Source: VAZQ01 sp963756715 (GTDB lineage: Bacteria; Pseudomonadota; Alphaproteobacteria; Rhizobiales; Xanthobacteraceae). From it: a stretch of DNA of 64,000 nucleotides. This document shows, in pieces, positions 16,123 through 26,756 of the stretch (its first letter is position 1; every line of letters begins with the position of its first letter). The notes beneath the pieces were generated by a model. It ran no database searches. It saw only the letters and a program-made list of their open reading frames with translations, and was not told the origin of the DNA. The stretch is taken from NCBI GenBank assembly GCA_963756715.1, contig CAVWOV010000002.1:5230-69229 (forward strand). Reading direction: 5' to 3'. The translations under genes and the position numbers were made by a program.

Positions 16123-17829
16123 TTGTGGTTAGCCGGGACGACGTTTTTGGAGCATGTTCTGACGACAGCGCGTCCGCGCGCGCGGACCTATGACCCGTAC
16201 CGCATGGCGACGGCGGGTCTGGTAGCTTTGCTCGTCATCATCGTCATGCTGACATTTCGCGGTTACGCCATCAGCAACGATGAAGGCGTGCAGCAGCGCT
16301 ATGGCGAACTGATCGTCGCCTACTACGCGAGCGGCATGACCGACCTCGCATTGTTCCACCTCGATAATCTCTATCTGTATGGCGGGCTGTTCGACGTCGC
16401 CGCGACACTTCTGGCCAAGGTCGTGCCGCTCGACCTTTACGACCTGCGCCATCTGCTGTGCGCACTGATCGGTGTCGGCGGGATCGCGGCCACCGGCGCG
16501 ACCGCACGGCTGATCGCCGGGCCACGCGCCGGATTCATCGCGGCACTGATGTTGACGCTGTGCGGAGCCTGGTATGGCGCGATGTTCAACCATACCAAGG
16601 ACATTCCATTCGCGGCCGCGATGATCGCCGCGACCTACTTCCTGTTGCGGATCGCGCGCGATCTGCCGAAGCCGCGCCTGCGCGATGTCGTCATGTTCGG
16701 GCTTCTGCTGGGCGCCGCCCTCGGCATCCGGGCGATGGGGCTGTTGCTGCCGATCTATGCAGGACTTGCGGTCCTCATGCGGCTGGATTGGCGCGGCGGC
16801 TTGATAAAGAGCGGGGCTGCGGCGTTCGTCGGACGGTCGAGCGTGGCATTCGCGCCGGCGTTTCTGCTTGGCTACCTGGTCATGGCCGCGGCTTGGCCGT
16901 GGTCCGTGCAGAGCGTGTTCAATCCAGTGCGCGCGATCATCGACTTTGCGGCGTTTAACTACCCGATCCCCACGCTGCTCGACGGCAAGGTGTACGAGAT
17001 GGCCGAGGTACCGCGCTGGTACATCCCGGCCTATCTGATGATCAGATTGCCCTTGATCCTTCTTGCGGGTGTCGTGCTTGCGCTGATCCTTCCTTTCCTG
17101 CCGAAGCGGTCGCAGCCGGCACCGGTACTGTCGACGCGGGAACTGGCACTGATCGGGTTTACCGCGGCCTTTCCGGTGCTCTGCAATGTCGTCGGCCACG
17201 GGCCGGCTTTCACCGGGCTGCGGCACTTTCTGTTCGTCGTACCGCCGCTTGCCGTCCTCGCCGGCGTGGGCTGCGATGGATTATTGGCGCGCCTCGAAGC
17301 GTGGCGCCAATCGGTCGCGTGCAGCGTCGCCGCGGTCATTGCGGCGATGTTGGCCTGGAATGCCATCGAGCTTGTACGGCTGCATCCCTACGAAAATCTT
17401 TTCTACAACCCGCTGGTCGGCGGTCTCGCGGGCGCCGCGGGCCGCTACGAGACGGACTACTGGGTCAACATGATGCCGGACGGCATCCGCGGGCTCGAGG
17501 CGTATCTTGCCACCGTCGACCGCCAGCCTCGACCCTACCTCGTCACGGTCTGCGCCGAACGCACCCAGTTCGAACGAATCGCGCACGCCCGGCTGCAATG
17601 GACGGATGACTGGGAGGAGGCCGATTTCTTCATCGCGCCAACCCACATGAATTGCGACCGCATGCTGGAGGGCAACACCATCGTGAAGATCGAGCGGTCG
17701 GGAATCCTGATCGGCGTCGTGAAGGATCGGCGCGCCATCAAGCAGGGCGGCGCACAAGCCGTGAGGTTCTCATCGGGAGATGCCGGTCCGGCATGCCGGC
17801 CGGAGACCATCAATAAGCGTATTCGGTGA
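16123..17829 (+). CDS. GT39-like membrane glycosyltransferase
   Basis: A multi-pass protein of about 568 aa resembling dolichyl-phosphate-mannose/ArnT-type transferases (GT39/GT83, PMT_2 clan), which move sugars from lipid carriers onto lipids or proteins at the periplasmic face. The catalytic acidic pair is visible in the first outer loop (YAISNDEGVQQRYGE), followed by about eleven hydrophobic helices and a soluble C-terminal part after about residue 430. The start is uncertain: 16123 and 16147 are TTG, while the first ATG is at 16204, just before the first helix. The last 20 bases overlap the convergent gshA gene. Acceptor and donor unknown. Confidence 0.78.
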   Translation: MWLAGTTFLEHVLTTARPRARTYDPYRMATAGLVALLVIIVMLTFRGYAISNDEGVQQRYGELIVAYYASGMTDLALFHLDNLYLYGGLFDVAATLLAKVVPLDLYDLRHLLCALIGVGGIAATGATARLIAGPRAGFIAALMLTLCGAWYGAMFNHTKDIPFAAAMIAATYFLLRIARDLPKPRLRDVVMFGLLLGAALGIRAMGLLLPIYAGLAVLMRLDWRGGLIKSGAAAFVGRSSVAFAPAFLLGYLVMAAAWPWSVQSVFNPVRAIIDFAAFNYPIPTLLDGKVYEMAEVPRWYIPAYLMIRLPLILLAGVVLALILPFLPKRSQPAPVLSTRELALIGFTAAFPVLCNVVGHGPAFTGLRHFLFVVPPLAVLAGVGCDGLLARLEAWRQSVACSVAAVIAAMLAWNAIELVRLHPYENLFYNPLVGGLAGAAGRYETDYWVNMMPDGIRGLEAYLATVDRQPRPYLVTVCAERTQFERIAHARLQWTDDWEEADFFIAPTHMNCDRMLEGNTIVKIERSGILIGVVKDRRAIKQGGAQAVRFSSGDAGPACRPETINKRIR

Positions 17830-19175
17830 ACACCGGATCAACGCTGCCGCCCCACGGCCCGTGATACTTCTCCAGCAGTTCTTCGGCCGGCGTGATGCCG
17901 CGGGCCACAAACTCCTGGAGCGGGCGCAAGTAGCGCGATTCGTCATGGCCGCTCGAATCGAAACGGGCGCGGCGCGCCAGCCCCTGGCGGGCGAGCCGCA
18001 ACGTCACGGTTGCCAGATCGAGCACGCTCTGGCCGCGGATCGTCGCTTTGAAACCAAGCGTCGGCACGTCGTCGCGCAGCTTCTGACGCTCCTGCGCATC
18101 CCAGCCCTTGACGAGTTCCCAGCCGGCATCGAGCGCGACGTCGTCATAGAGGAGACCGACCCAGTACGCCGGCAACGCCGGCAGCCGGCGCCACGGCCCG
18201 CCGTCGGCGCCGCGCATTTCGAGATACCGCTTGAGCCGCACCTCCGGAAAAATCGTCGAGATATGGTTCGCCCAGTCGGCGATGGTCGCGCGCTCGCCGG
18301 GGATCAGCTTGCCATCGAGATGATCGCGAAACGATTTACCGGCGACGTCGATATAGTCGTCGCCGCGCTTGACGAAATACATCGGCACCGCGAGCGCGTA
18401 GTCGGCCCAGCGTTCGAAGCCCATGCCGGGCTCGAACGCCCACGGCAACATGCCCGAGCGGTCGGGATCGGTATCGCGCCATATCTCGGAACGGAACGAC
18501 AGAAAGCCGTTGGGCTTGCCTTCGGTGAACGGCGAGTTGGCGAACAGCGCGGTCGCGATCGGCTGCAGCGCCAGCGAGACCCGCAGCTTCTTCACCATGT
18601 CGGCTTCGGAGGAGAAGTCGAGATTGGTCTGCACCGTGCAGGTACGATACATCATGTCGAGGCCGAGCTTGCCGACCTTTGGCATATAGGCCGTCATGAT
18701 CTTGTAGCGGCCCTTCGGCATCGTCGGCATGTCGGCACGCGTCCAGCTTGGCGCCATGCCGAGGCCGAGGAAGCCGATGCCGAGCGGCTCGGCAATTTCC
18801 TTGAGCTGCGCCAAGATGCGCCATCAGTTCCGAGCAGGTCTGGTGCACGGTCTCGACCGGGGCCCCCGACAGCTCAAACTGGCCGCCGGGCTCCAGCGAT
18901 ATCGCGCCGCCGCCCGTCACGTCGGCGAGCCCGATGATGTTCTCGCCCTCCATAATCGGGTCCCAGCCGAGCAGGTGCTGCATGCCTTCGAGCAAGGCAT
19001 GAATGCTGCGCCGCGTCTGATAGGGAACCGGGCGATGGCCTTCAGTCGTGAAGGCAAATTTCTCGTGCTCCGTGCCGATGCGGAATTCCGCCTTCGGCTT
19101 GCAGCCCGCCTCGAACCACGCGACGAGATCATCGCGTGTTTCGATGGGTGTCATGTCGACTTGGTCACGAGCCAT
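17810..19175 (-). pseudogene. gshA: Glutamate-cysteine ligase (plant/alphaproteobacterial type), frameshifted
   Basis: Joins glutamate and cysteine to gamma-glutamylcysteine, the first step of glutathione synthesis, in the cytosol. The N-terminal part (19175 to about 18820) holds FRIGTEHEKFAF and LEPGGQFELSGAP, hallmark substrate-binding motifs of the GCS2 family; the rest (to 17810) continues with GFLGLGMAPSW, MMYRTCTVQTNLDFSSE and ends HGPWGGSVDPVFTEYAY. The two parts are in different frames, split near 18812-18825 where CATCTTGGCGCAG carries one base too many (ELMAHLGAAQ instead of ELMAHLAQLKE). Total length fits one full gene of about 455 residues. Because glutathione synthesis is normally kept, an error in the sequence is more likely than true loss. 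Confidence 0.88.
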
Positions 19176-19493
19176 GCGGGCGCCCCGGCGGAAAGGGCGC
19201 GACCTTACACGCGGGTAATGTGAAAGAGCAATGACGGGCCGCCGCGGCGATTGCCCCCTGCCCGAGCCCCGATTTGGCGTCAGATCGCGAACCGCGAAGC
19301 CGCCTGTCGCCTCGCGGCGCGGCCTCTGACTCCCCCCACCCCGGCTCGCTCACTTCACTCACTCCGGCCGACCCTCCTCACCGCCATAGCGCGTCGAAGA
19401 TGCGCATAAACGCGCTTATGGCGGGCGGAGGGTAAAGATGCAGCCCGCCCACCTACACACTGCTTGAACTTACGCCGCCATACCGCGCCCGCC
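19176..19493. other. Intergenic region, no gene seen
   Basis: About 320 bases between gshA and the fadJ-like gene, both on the minus strand. It contains a decayed stretch resembling the C-rich dispersed repeats (CCCCCCACCCCGGCTCGC, near 19335) but no convincing gene or terminator. Confidence 0.4.
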
Positions 19494-21700
19494 TTAAGCC
19501 GCGCGGGCGTGGGCGGCGAAGCGGCCGTAAAAGCTGTCACCCTTGGCGGCCATCTCGATGAGCAGGGGCGACGGCGCAAAGCGCTCGCCGCACGAAGCCT
19601 CCAAACGCCGGCACAGGTCGACGAAGGCCCTGGTCCCCATCAGGTCGATGTAGGACAGTGTGCCGCCGGAATAGGGCGCAAAGCCGAAGCCCAGGATCGA
19701 GCCGACATCGGCCTCGCGCACGTCGGTGAGTACGCCCTCCTCGAAGCAGCGCGCGGTTTCCAGCGCCTGGATGCCGAGCAGACGGTACTTCAGATCCGCA
19801 ACATCGATCGTGTCGGGATCGAGTTTCGGCGGCTGGAGATCGGCAAGCCCGGGCCAGAGCCGCTTCGGGCCGTTCTGCGGATAGTCGTAAAAGCCCTTGC
19901 CGTTCTTGCGGCCGAGCCGGCCGCGCTTCTCGACCATCTCTTCCAGCAGCGCCTTCTGCCGCGCATCGACCGCCTCTGCGCCAAGGTCGGCTTCGGTGGC
20001 CTTGAGAATCTTCCAGGCAAGATCGACCGCGACCTCGTCGTTGAGTGACAGCGGCCCAACCGGCATGCCGGCCATGCGCCCGGCATTCTCGATCATCGCA
20101 GCGGGCACGCCTTCCGCCAGCATCAGGTGGCCTTCGCGCAGATAGGTGCCCACAACACGAGAGGTGTAGAAGCCGCGCGAATCATTGACCAGGATCGGCG
20201 TCTTGCGGATGGCGCGCACGTAATCGAACGCCGCCGCCAGCGCCTTCTCGCCGGTCTCCCTGCCCACGATGACCTCGACCAGCATCATGCGCTCGACGGG
20301 CGAGAAGAAATGCACGCCGACGAACTGCGCCGGGCGCCGCGAGGCTTCGGCAAGCGAGGTGATCGGGAGCGTCGAGGTGTTGGAGCCGAACACCACCCCC
20401 TCCCCGATCACGGCTTCGGCCTTGGCGATGGCTTCCGCTTTGACTTTACGGTCCTCGAATACAGCCTCGATGACGAAATCGCAGTCCTTGAGCGCGCCGT
20501 AGTCCGGCGTCGGCGTGATGCGCGCCAGCAAGGCGGCGCGCGCAGCCTCGGTGGCGCGGCCCTTGCTGACCTGGTCGGTCATCAGCTTGTCGGAATGCGC
20601 CTTGCCCTTGTCGGCGCTGGCCTGGTCGCGGTCGATCAGCACCACGTCGAGCCCGGCGAGCGCGCTGACATAGGCGATGCCGGCGCCCATGAAGCCCGCG
20701 CCCAGCACGCCGATTTTTCAGCTTCGTCGGCCGGCACGCCCTTCGGCCGGCGCGCGCCTTTGTTCAATTCCTGCGTCGAGACGAACAGCGTGCGGATCAT
20801 AGCGGCGGCCTGCGGCGAGCGCAGGATGTGCGCGAACCAGCGCGACTCCACCCGCAGTGCCTGATCCATCGGCAACTGCAGGCCCTCGTAGACCACCTGC
20901 ATGATGGCGCGCGCGGCCGGATAATTGTCGAAGGTCTCGCGCCGGTAGATCGCATTGGCGGCCGGGAACACAGCCATGCCGGCCTTGGAATAGACCGCCC
21001 CGCCCGGCAGCCGAAAGCCCTCCTCGTCCCACGGCGCCTTGGCCTTACCGACGGTCTTGATCCATGCCTTCGCGTTCGCAACGAGATCGCCAGACGGCAC
21101 GACGGCGTCGATGAGCTTCATCGACTTGGCGCGCGCAACGTCGAGCGCGTCGCCCTTGAGCAGCAATTGCAGCGCGTCCCCCGGCGCCATCATGCGGGCG
21201 ATACGCTGCGTGCCGCCGGCGCCGGGAAAGAGCCCGACCTTGACCTCGGGCAGGCCAACACGGGTCTTCGCATTGTCGGCAGCGATGCGGTAGTGACTGG
21301 CGAGGCAAAGTTCGAAGCCGCCGCCCATCGCCGTGCCGTTGATGGCGGCGACCCATGGCTTGCCGCAGGTCTCGAGCCGGCGGCACAGCACCGACCACTT
21401 GCGGCTTTCTTCGAACAGCAGCATCGCGGCCGCCTCCTCACCGCGCGCCTTTACGGCTTCCGCGAACTGCCGCCCGAAGGTCTCCAGCATGGTGAGATCG
21501 GCGCCGGCGCAGAACGCCTCTTTGCTCGACGTGATGACCGCGCCCTTGATGGCGGCGTCCGCCGCGACCTGCTCGATGATGGCGGACAGTTCCTCGGTGG
21601 CCTCGGGGTTGATCACGTTCATCGACCGGCCCGGCGCATCCCAGGTGACGAGCGCGATGCCGTCGGCGTCGATGTCGAGCTTGAAGTTGACGTAGGTCAT
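19494..21700 (-). pseudogene. fadJ: Fatty acid oxidation multifunctional protein (enoyl-CoA hydratase/3-hydroxyacyl-CoA dehydrogenase), frameshifted
   Basis: Bifunctional beta-oxidation alpha subunit of about 736 residues: hydration of enoyl-CoA, then NAD-dependent oxidation. N-terminal crotonase domain with the oxyanion motif FCAGADLTMLE and AINGTAMGGGFELCLASHYRIA; C-terminal domain begins VLGAGFMGAGIAYVSALAGLDVVLIDRD (NAD-binding) and has VGVHFFSPVERMMLVEVI. The frame breaks near 20712-20720, where a run of A appears one base short (AEKSACW instead of AEKIGVLGAG). This is the only clear one-base loss in the window; all other breaks are gains. It lies downstream of the cupin and thiolase genes in the same direction. 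Confidence 0.9.
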
Positions 21701-21732
21701 GACACGCCCCGGCCCTTCTGCAATTGATGCGG

Positions 21733-22197
21733 CTAATCCCGGATCGGCTCGCCCGAGCGGCGAAACCAGCGCCGGCTGACGTCGTCGCGCTCCATCATGA
21801 AGTCGACGTCGGGATAATGCACCCGCTCGGATTTCGCCCGCGTGCCGACTTCGAGATAGACCGCGTCGCGATCGGTACGGTTGATGAGACAATGCGCGAT
21901 GCCGCTGCCGGCCTTGAAGCCCGCGCAGTCGCCGGCTTTGAGCACGGTCTCACCGTCGTTTTCCTGGAGCACCAGTTCGCCTTCGAGCATGTAGATGAAT
22001 TCATCTTCCTGCTCGTGCCAGTGGCGCAGCGCCGAAGCCGAGTGCGCGTTGATGCGGGTGATATTGACGCCGAACTGCGTCAGCCCGACGGCGTCGCCGA
22101 GCTTCTGCTTTTCGCGTCCCGCAATGACCTGCGCGAATTCCTTCGGATAGGACGGGATCGGTTGCGAGGGAATTTTGCTGCGGTCGATCTTAGGCAT
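21733..22197 (-). CDS. Cupin-domain protein
   Basis: A 154-aa cytosolic protein with one cupin barrel. Motif 1 is SALRHWHEQEDEFIYMLEGELVL (about 60-83), with metal ligands His65, His67 and Glu71; motif 2 is less canonical, around AGDCAGFKAGSGIAHCLINRT (about 93-113, candidate His108). The C-terminus is rich in charged residues (HYPDVDFMMERDDVSRRWF). Start MPKIDRSKIPSQ at 22197 is the usual one for this widespread family; a longer frame is open to 22215. It lies between the thiolase and fadJ-like genes on the same strand and so is likely co-transcribed. Substrate unknown. Confidence 0.85.
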   Translation of the reverse strand: MPKIDRSKIPSQPIPSYPKEFAQVIAGREKQKLGDAVGLTQFGVNITRINAHSASALRHWHEQEDEFIYMLEGELVLQENDGETVLKAGDCAGFKAGSGIAHCLINRTDRDAVYLEVGTRAKSERVHYPDVDFMMERDDVSRRWFRRSGEPIRD

Positions 22198-22231
22198 ATT
22201 CAAATACTCTCTCAATCGAAGCCGGCGCCGT

Positions 22232-22276
22232 GGTCCCCCTTCCCACCACTCGCTCTGTTCGAGGGGGGAGGGGAAC
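22232..22276. repeat. Degenerate palindromic repeat, CCCCCTTCCC type
   Basis: GTCCCCCTTCCCACCACTCGC followed by GAGGGGGGAGGGG forms an imperfect inverted pair between the cupin and thiolase genes; a shortened relative of the 100-140 bp repeats elsewhere in the window. Confidence 0.55.
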
Positions 22277-22335
22277 GCGCGTGGCCCAGTCTTTCGACAT
22301 CGGCGGCAGCTCGAAACGCATCACAATCGTCGCAC

Positions 22336-23544
22336 TCACACCCGTTCGATGATCGTCGCGGTACCCATGCCGGCGCCGATGCACAGCGTCACCAGCGCGG
22401 TGGAGAGGTTGCGGCGCTCCAACTCGTCGATCACGATGCCGAGGATCATCGCGCCGGTGGCGCCGAGCGGGTGGCCCATCGCGATGGCACCGCCGTTGAC
22501 ATTGACCTTCGCCGGGTCGAGGTCGAAGGCCTGCAGATAGCGCAGCACCACGGAAGCAAACGCTTCATTGATCTCGACGAGATCGATGTCGCCGAGCGTC
22601 ATGCCGGCCTTGCGCAACACCTTTTCGGTCACATCGACCGGGCCGGTGAGCATGATCGCGGGCTCCGAGCCGATGTTCGCGAACGCCTTGATCTTCACGC
22701 GCGGCGTCAATCCGGCTTTCGCGCCCGCCTCCTTGCTGCCAATCAGCACCGCCGCAGCGCCATCGACGATACCGGACGAATTGCCGGCATGGTGCACGTG
22801 ATTGACCGCTTCGATCTCCGGATGCGCCTGCACCGCAACCGCATCGAAGCCGCCGGCCTGACCCATCTGCACGAACGACGGCTTGAGCTGGCCGAGCGAC
22901 TGCATGGTGGTCGACGGGCGCATGTGCTCGTCGCGATCGAGCAGCGTGATGCCGTTGACGTCCTTGACCTTGATCACCGATCGGGCGAAGCGGCCCTCCT
23001 CCCACGCGACGGCGGCCCGCTTCTGGCTCTCGACCGCGTAGGCGTCGCAATCATCGCGCGAGAACCCGTACTTCGTCGCGATCAGGTCGGCCGAGATGCC
23101 CTGCGGCATGAAATAGGTCTTGATCGCAAGCGACGGATCCATCGGCCAGGCGCCGCCCGACGCGCCGATGCCGACCCGGCTCATGGATTCGACGCCGCCG
23201 CCGATCGTCATATCGTGCTGGCCCGACATGACTTCGGCTGCGGCAAAGTTCACCGCATCGAGGCCGGAGGCGCAAAAGCGGTTGATCTGAATGCCCGGCA
23301 CGCTGTTGCCGTAGTCCGCCAGCAGCGCGGCCGCACGCGCTATGTCGCCGCCCGCCTCGCCGATCGGATCGACGCAGCCCAGCACCACGTCGTCGACCAG
23401 CGCCGGGTCGAGCGCGTTGCGCGTCTTGACGGCCGCAAGCGTTTGCGCGGCCAGATTGAGCGCAGTGACTTCGTGCAGCGAACCATCGACCTTGCCGCGG
23501 CCACGCGGCGTGCGCAGGTGATCGTAGATGAAAGCGTCGGGCAT
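22336..23544 (-). CDS. Acetyl-CoA acetyltransferase (thiolase)
   Basis: A 402-aa thiolase that cleaves 3-ketoacyl-CoA, or condenses two acyl-CoA units, in the cytosol. Active-site nucleophile Cys91 in INRFCASGLDAVN; catalytic His and second Cys lie in AIAMGHPLGATGAM and TLCIGAGMGTATI near the C-terminus. The start chosen (MPDAFIYDHLRTPRG) matches the family start; a longer frame reaches 23613. With the fadJ-like gene downstream it supplies both subunits of a beta-oxidation complex, which is the usual fadA/fadB pairing. Complete, no frameshift. Confidence 0.94.
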   Translation of the reverse strand: MPDAFIYDHLRTPRGRGKVDGSLHEVTALNLAAQTLAAVKTRNALDPALVDDVVLGCVDPIGEAGGDIARAAALLADYGNSVPGIQINRFCASGLDAVNFAAAEVMSGQHDMTIGGGVESMSRVGIGASGGAWPMDPSLAIKTYFMPQGISADLIATKYGFSRDDCDAYAVESQKRAAVAWEEGRFARSVIKVKDVNGITLLDRDEHMRPSTTMQSLGQLKPSFVQMGQAGGFDAVAVQAHPEIEAVNHVHHAGNSSGIVDGAAAVLIGSKEAGAKAGLTPRVKIKAFANIGSEPAIMLTGPVDVTEKVLRKAGMTLGDIDLVEINEAFASVVLRYLQAFDLDPAKVNVNGGAIAMGHPLGATGAMILGIVIDELERRNLSTALVTLCIGAGMGTATIIERV

Positions 23545-23808
23545 GGCGTTTTCCTGCGACTGAATCCACCCGCGTGCGGCGCGGGCAATTGTGACGGCCG
23601 TCTTTTCTGCCATAATTCACGGCAATTAAGGAGGGGCTCAGAACCGCCAGGCCGGCAGCACTCTGCACGCACCTGCTAAGCGCGCGAGCAGCCAGGCTTC
23701 ACCCTTTTCGTTCGAGCGCAAACAATCTATGCGCCTCTGCCGACGCGCCTGCAATGCAGGCAGAGTCGCAAACCGGACCGCGAGTGCGAACCGAAACACT
23801 GGGTCGCC

Positions 23809-26582
23809 ATGGACTACGGCAGCGTCCTTGATGAAGGGCAGGATCTGGTTGAGGCGGCGCAACGCGTGCGCCCGCCATCGTTTCGCGATGCCGAAATCCG
23901 CGCCGCCATCGACGCGCTGTGCGACAACAAGTCCGTGCTGCTCGTCGGCCCGTTGGGAGTCGGCAAGACCACGGTGCTGCACGGGATCGCGCAGCAGCTT
24001 GCCGACGAGATGAGCGCCGGCATCCGCCGGCTGGCGACCGCGCAGATCATGTCCGGCACCCGCTATCTCGGCGAATGGGAATCCAAGCTGACCCGGCTGA
24101 TGAACGAATGCGAGCAGTCGAACATCGTCCTCAACGTGGTTGACGTGTGGAACTTGCCGACAGTCGGCACGACCAGTCAGAGCAAGGCGAACCTGCTGGA
24201 CGCGATGCGCCCCCGGCTATCCGACGGCCGGCTGCGGCTGATCAGCGAAGCCACCGCCGATCAAGTCCTCGAAATGTATCGCTTTCCAAAATTCGTCTCG
24301 GCCTTCGAGGTCATCCGGATCGAGCCGCTATCGACGCCGCAGATGCACGCCATCGTGGAGGGCGAGGCCGCCGCGATCGGATTGGCGATCAGTACCGAGG
24401 CGAGTGATCGCCTGTTCGAACTGTGCCGGACGTTTCACGCCGCCAATGCGGGTCCCGGACCCGCGCTCGATCTGCTGCACAAGGTGCGCGACTATCGCGA
24501 CCAGAAGCTCGCCGTCGGCGAGGACGGCACGATCACGACGCTGTTCGTCGAGAAGGTCTTTGCCATCCATAGCGGCCTGCCGCTCTTCGTGGTTTCGCAA
24601 TCCGAAGGCAAATCGGCCGCCCACATCCGCGACTGGTTTCGCGAGCGAATCATCGGGCAGGAAGCCGCCATCGAAGCCGTGGTGGAGATGATCGCGTTCT
24701 ACAAGGCGCGGCTGCATGACACCAACAAGCCGATCGGCTCGTTCCTGTTCGTCGGACCGACCGGCGTCGGCAAGACCGAACTAGCACGTGCGCTGGCGGA
24801 ATTCTTCTTCGGCAGCGACCGGCGGATGCTGCGTTTCGACATGTCGGAGTTCACCGACTTCCACTCGTTCGAAATGCTGGTTGGCGCGGCGCAGGCCTCC
24901 TCGCCGGAGCGCCCTGCCCGGTTGATCGACCCGGTGCGGATCCAGCCGTTTCAAGTCCTGCTGTTCGACGAACTGGAGAAGGCGCACCGCAACATCCAGG
25001 ACCTCTTTCTTCAGCTTCTGGACGAGGGGCGGCTGACGACGCCAAAAGGCGAGTCCGTCAATTTCCGCAACACCATCATCATCGCCACGTCGAATGCCGG
25101 CGCATTCGAGGGAATGACGACGACGATCGGCTTTGGCGGCGGTGGCAACAGTTACGACTCCGACAAAGCGCTGAGCGCGATCGAAGCGCAATTCCGGCCC
25201 GAGTTTCTCAACCGCTTTCAGCACGTCGTGCTGTTTCACCCGCTGACGCGGGAGCAGGCCGTGCGTATCGCGCGCGCCGATTTGCAAGCGACGCTGCGGC
25301 GCGAAGGCATCGCCAGCCGCAACCTGATCGTCGATGTGCATGACGACGTCATCGATCACGTCCTCGCCGTCGGCTTCAATCCTCGCTACGGCGGCCGCGG
25401 GATCAAGCGCGAGATGCGCCGGCAGGTGATCTTGCCGATTGCCACGCTGCTGATGGAACGCGCCCTGGAGCCGGGCTCGCTCATCGACGTGAGCGTGCAG
25501 GACGGCCGTGTACGGGTCCGGGTCGCGGACACCCCGGACAGCCGGCATGCGAAGGCCGAAAAGGCCCCGATCCGCACCCGCACCGGAGACCGTCTGACGC
25601 GCGAAGCGATCGACGCCAGGATCGAAGCGGCGCGCGGCGCGTGTGAAGCGTTGGCGGGAGCCGTGAACATCGAGCGCCTGCACGCGCGAGATCGAAGAGA
25701 TCGATGCGACACGCAAGGAGCACACCTTCTGGCGCGATCTTGACAGCGCCGGCGGAATTTTGGCGCAGCAGACGCGATCGCTCGGGACCGTGTCGCGCAT
25801 CGAACGGCTGCAGGATTCGGCGAAGGCTCTGGCGGAGATCGATCAAGTCCGCAGCAACGCGCACCGACCTCGTCAGAGCCTCGGATCGATTGCTCCAGCT
25901 CGAAGCCGCGATTGCCACGACCCGCCGCGAAACCATGACCATGGGGCCGGAAGGATATTGGGATGCCCTCGTTGAGATCGCTCCGGTGGGCGCGGCAAGC
26001 GCGGCGCGCGATTTGCTCTTCAAGCTCTATCGCGACTGGGCCAAGGACCGGCGATGCGAGGTCGTGATGCTGCGCGAACCGGTTACGCCGGATGAACCGG
26101 TCGCCGTCGCGCTGCGCGGCCATTTCGCTCACGGCTATCTCAAAGGGGAAGCGGGCCATCACCGGGTGCGCCAAGGGGACAAGAGCTCGGTCGCACGCGT
26201 CACGGTGGCGTCAATATCGCGGCGTCCGGATGCGGTCGAGTTTGCCGAGCAGCGTGCGCTCAAGACGACCGGCCAGCTTGGCGGCAAAATCCGCTCCCGC
26301 GTTTCATCCTTGGCAGGAAAGCTCGTTCTGCAAAACGCGCTGACGCTCAGCGAAAACCGCGAACTGGCGCGCGACATCGCCGCAAGCTGGCCGCGTGAGC
26401 AATCGCCAACCGCGAACCGGATACGCCTCTACGATCTCGATTCATTTCTGGTGCGCGACTATCTGACGGGGGCCGACTTTACCCGCAAGGACATTCTGAG
26501 CCCGAAGCCGTTTCACGATCTGCTGTGCGCGCGGCTCGACAAGACCGCCGCCGGCAACGCGGGTGCAGCCGCGCCGGCTTGA
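23809..26582 (+). pseudogene. Clp-like AAA+ ATPase fused to a release-factor-2-like domain (two frameshifts)
   Basis: Coding runs through three frames, with one extra base near 25682-25688 and another near 25855-25865; repaired, it gives about 924 residues. Part 1: two AAA+ modules without the Clp N-domain. D1 has Walker A GPLGVGKT (47-54) and the pore motif GTRYLGEW (83-90) but a degenerate Walker B (VVDVWN). D2 has Walker A GPTGVGKT (316-323), Walker B VLLFDELEKAH and Arg finger RPEFLNRF, but lacks the Clp pore loop GYVG (AAQASSPERP instead). Part 2: a coiled coil like the RF2 N-terminus (KEHTFWRDLDSA), a PCRF-like domain (LVEIAPVGAASAARDLLFKLYRDWA..HGYLKGEAGHHRV) and an RF2-like tail (RIRLYDLDSFLVRDYLTG). 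Motifs SPF and GGQ are absent. Function unknown; ribosome contact is inferred. Confidence 0.75.
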
Positions 26583-26756
26583 TGCCGCGGAAGCTCGGGA
26601 CCAGCCGCGCTGAACATACCGCCACCCGGTTCCGCAACTTTTCCTCCCGGGCGATCACATTAGAGTGACCTTCACGTCGGCGTCTTGCCGCGACCGACCT
26701 CCGTAGCTTCACGGAGCCGCTCATCCGGGGGCTCTGTTTATCATACGGAGGACAAC

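Noticed and set aside
21724..23679. 651-codon plus-strand open frame opposite the cupin and thiolase genes
   Set aside because: Antisense shadow frame; the opposite strand encodes well-conserved enzymes.
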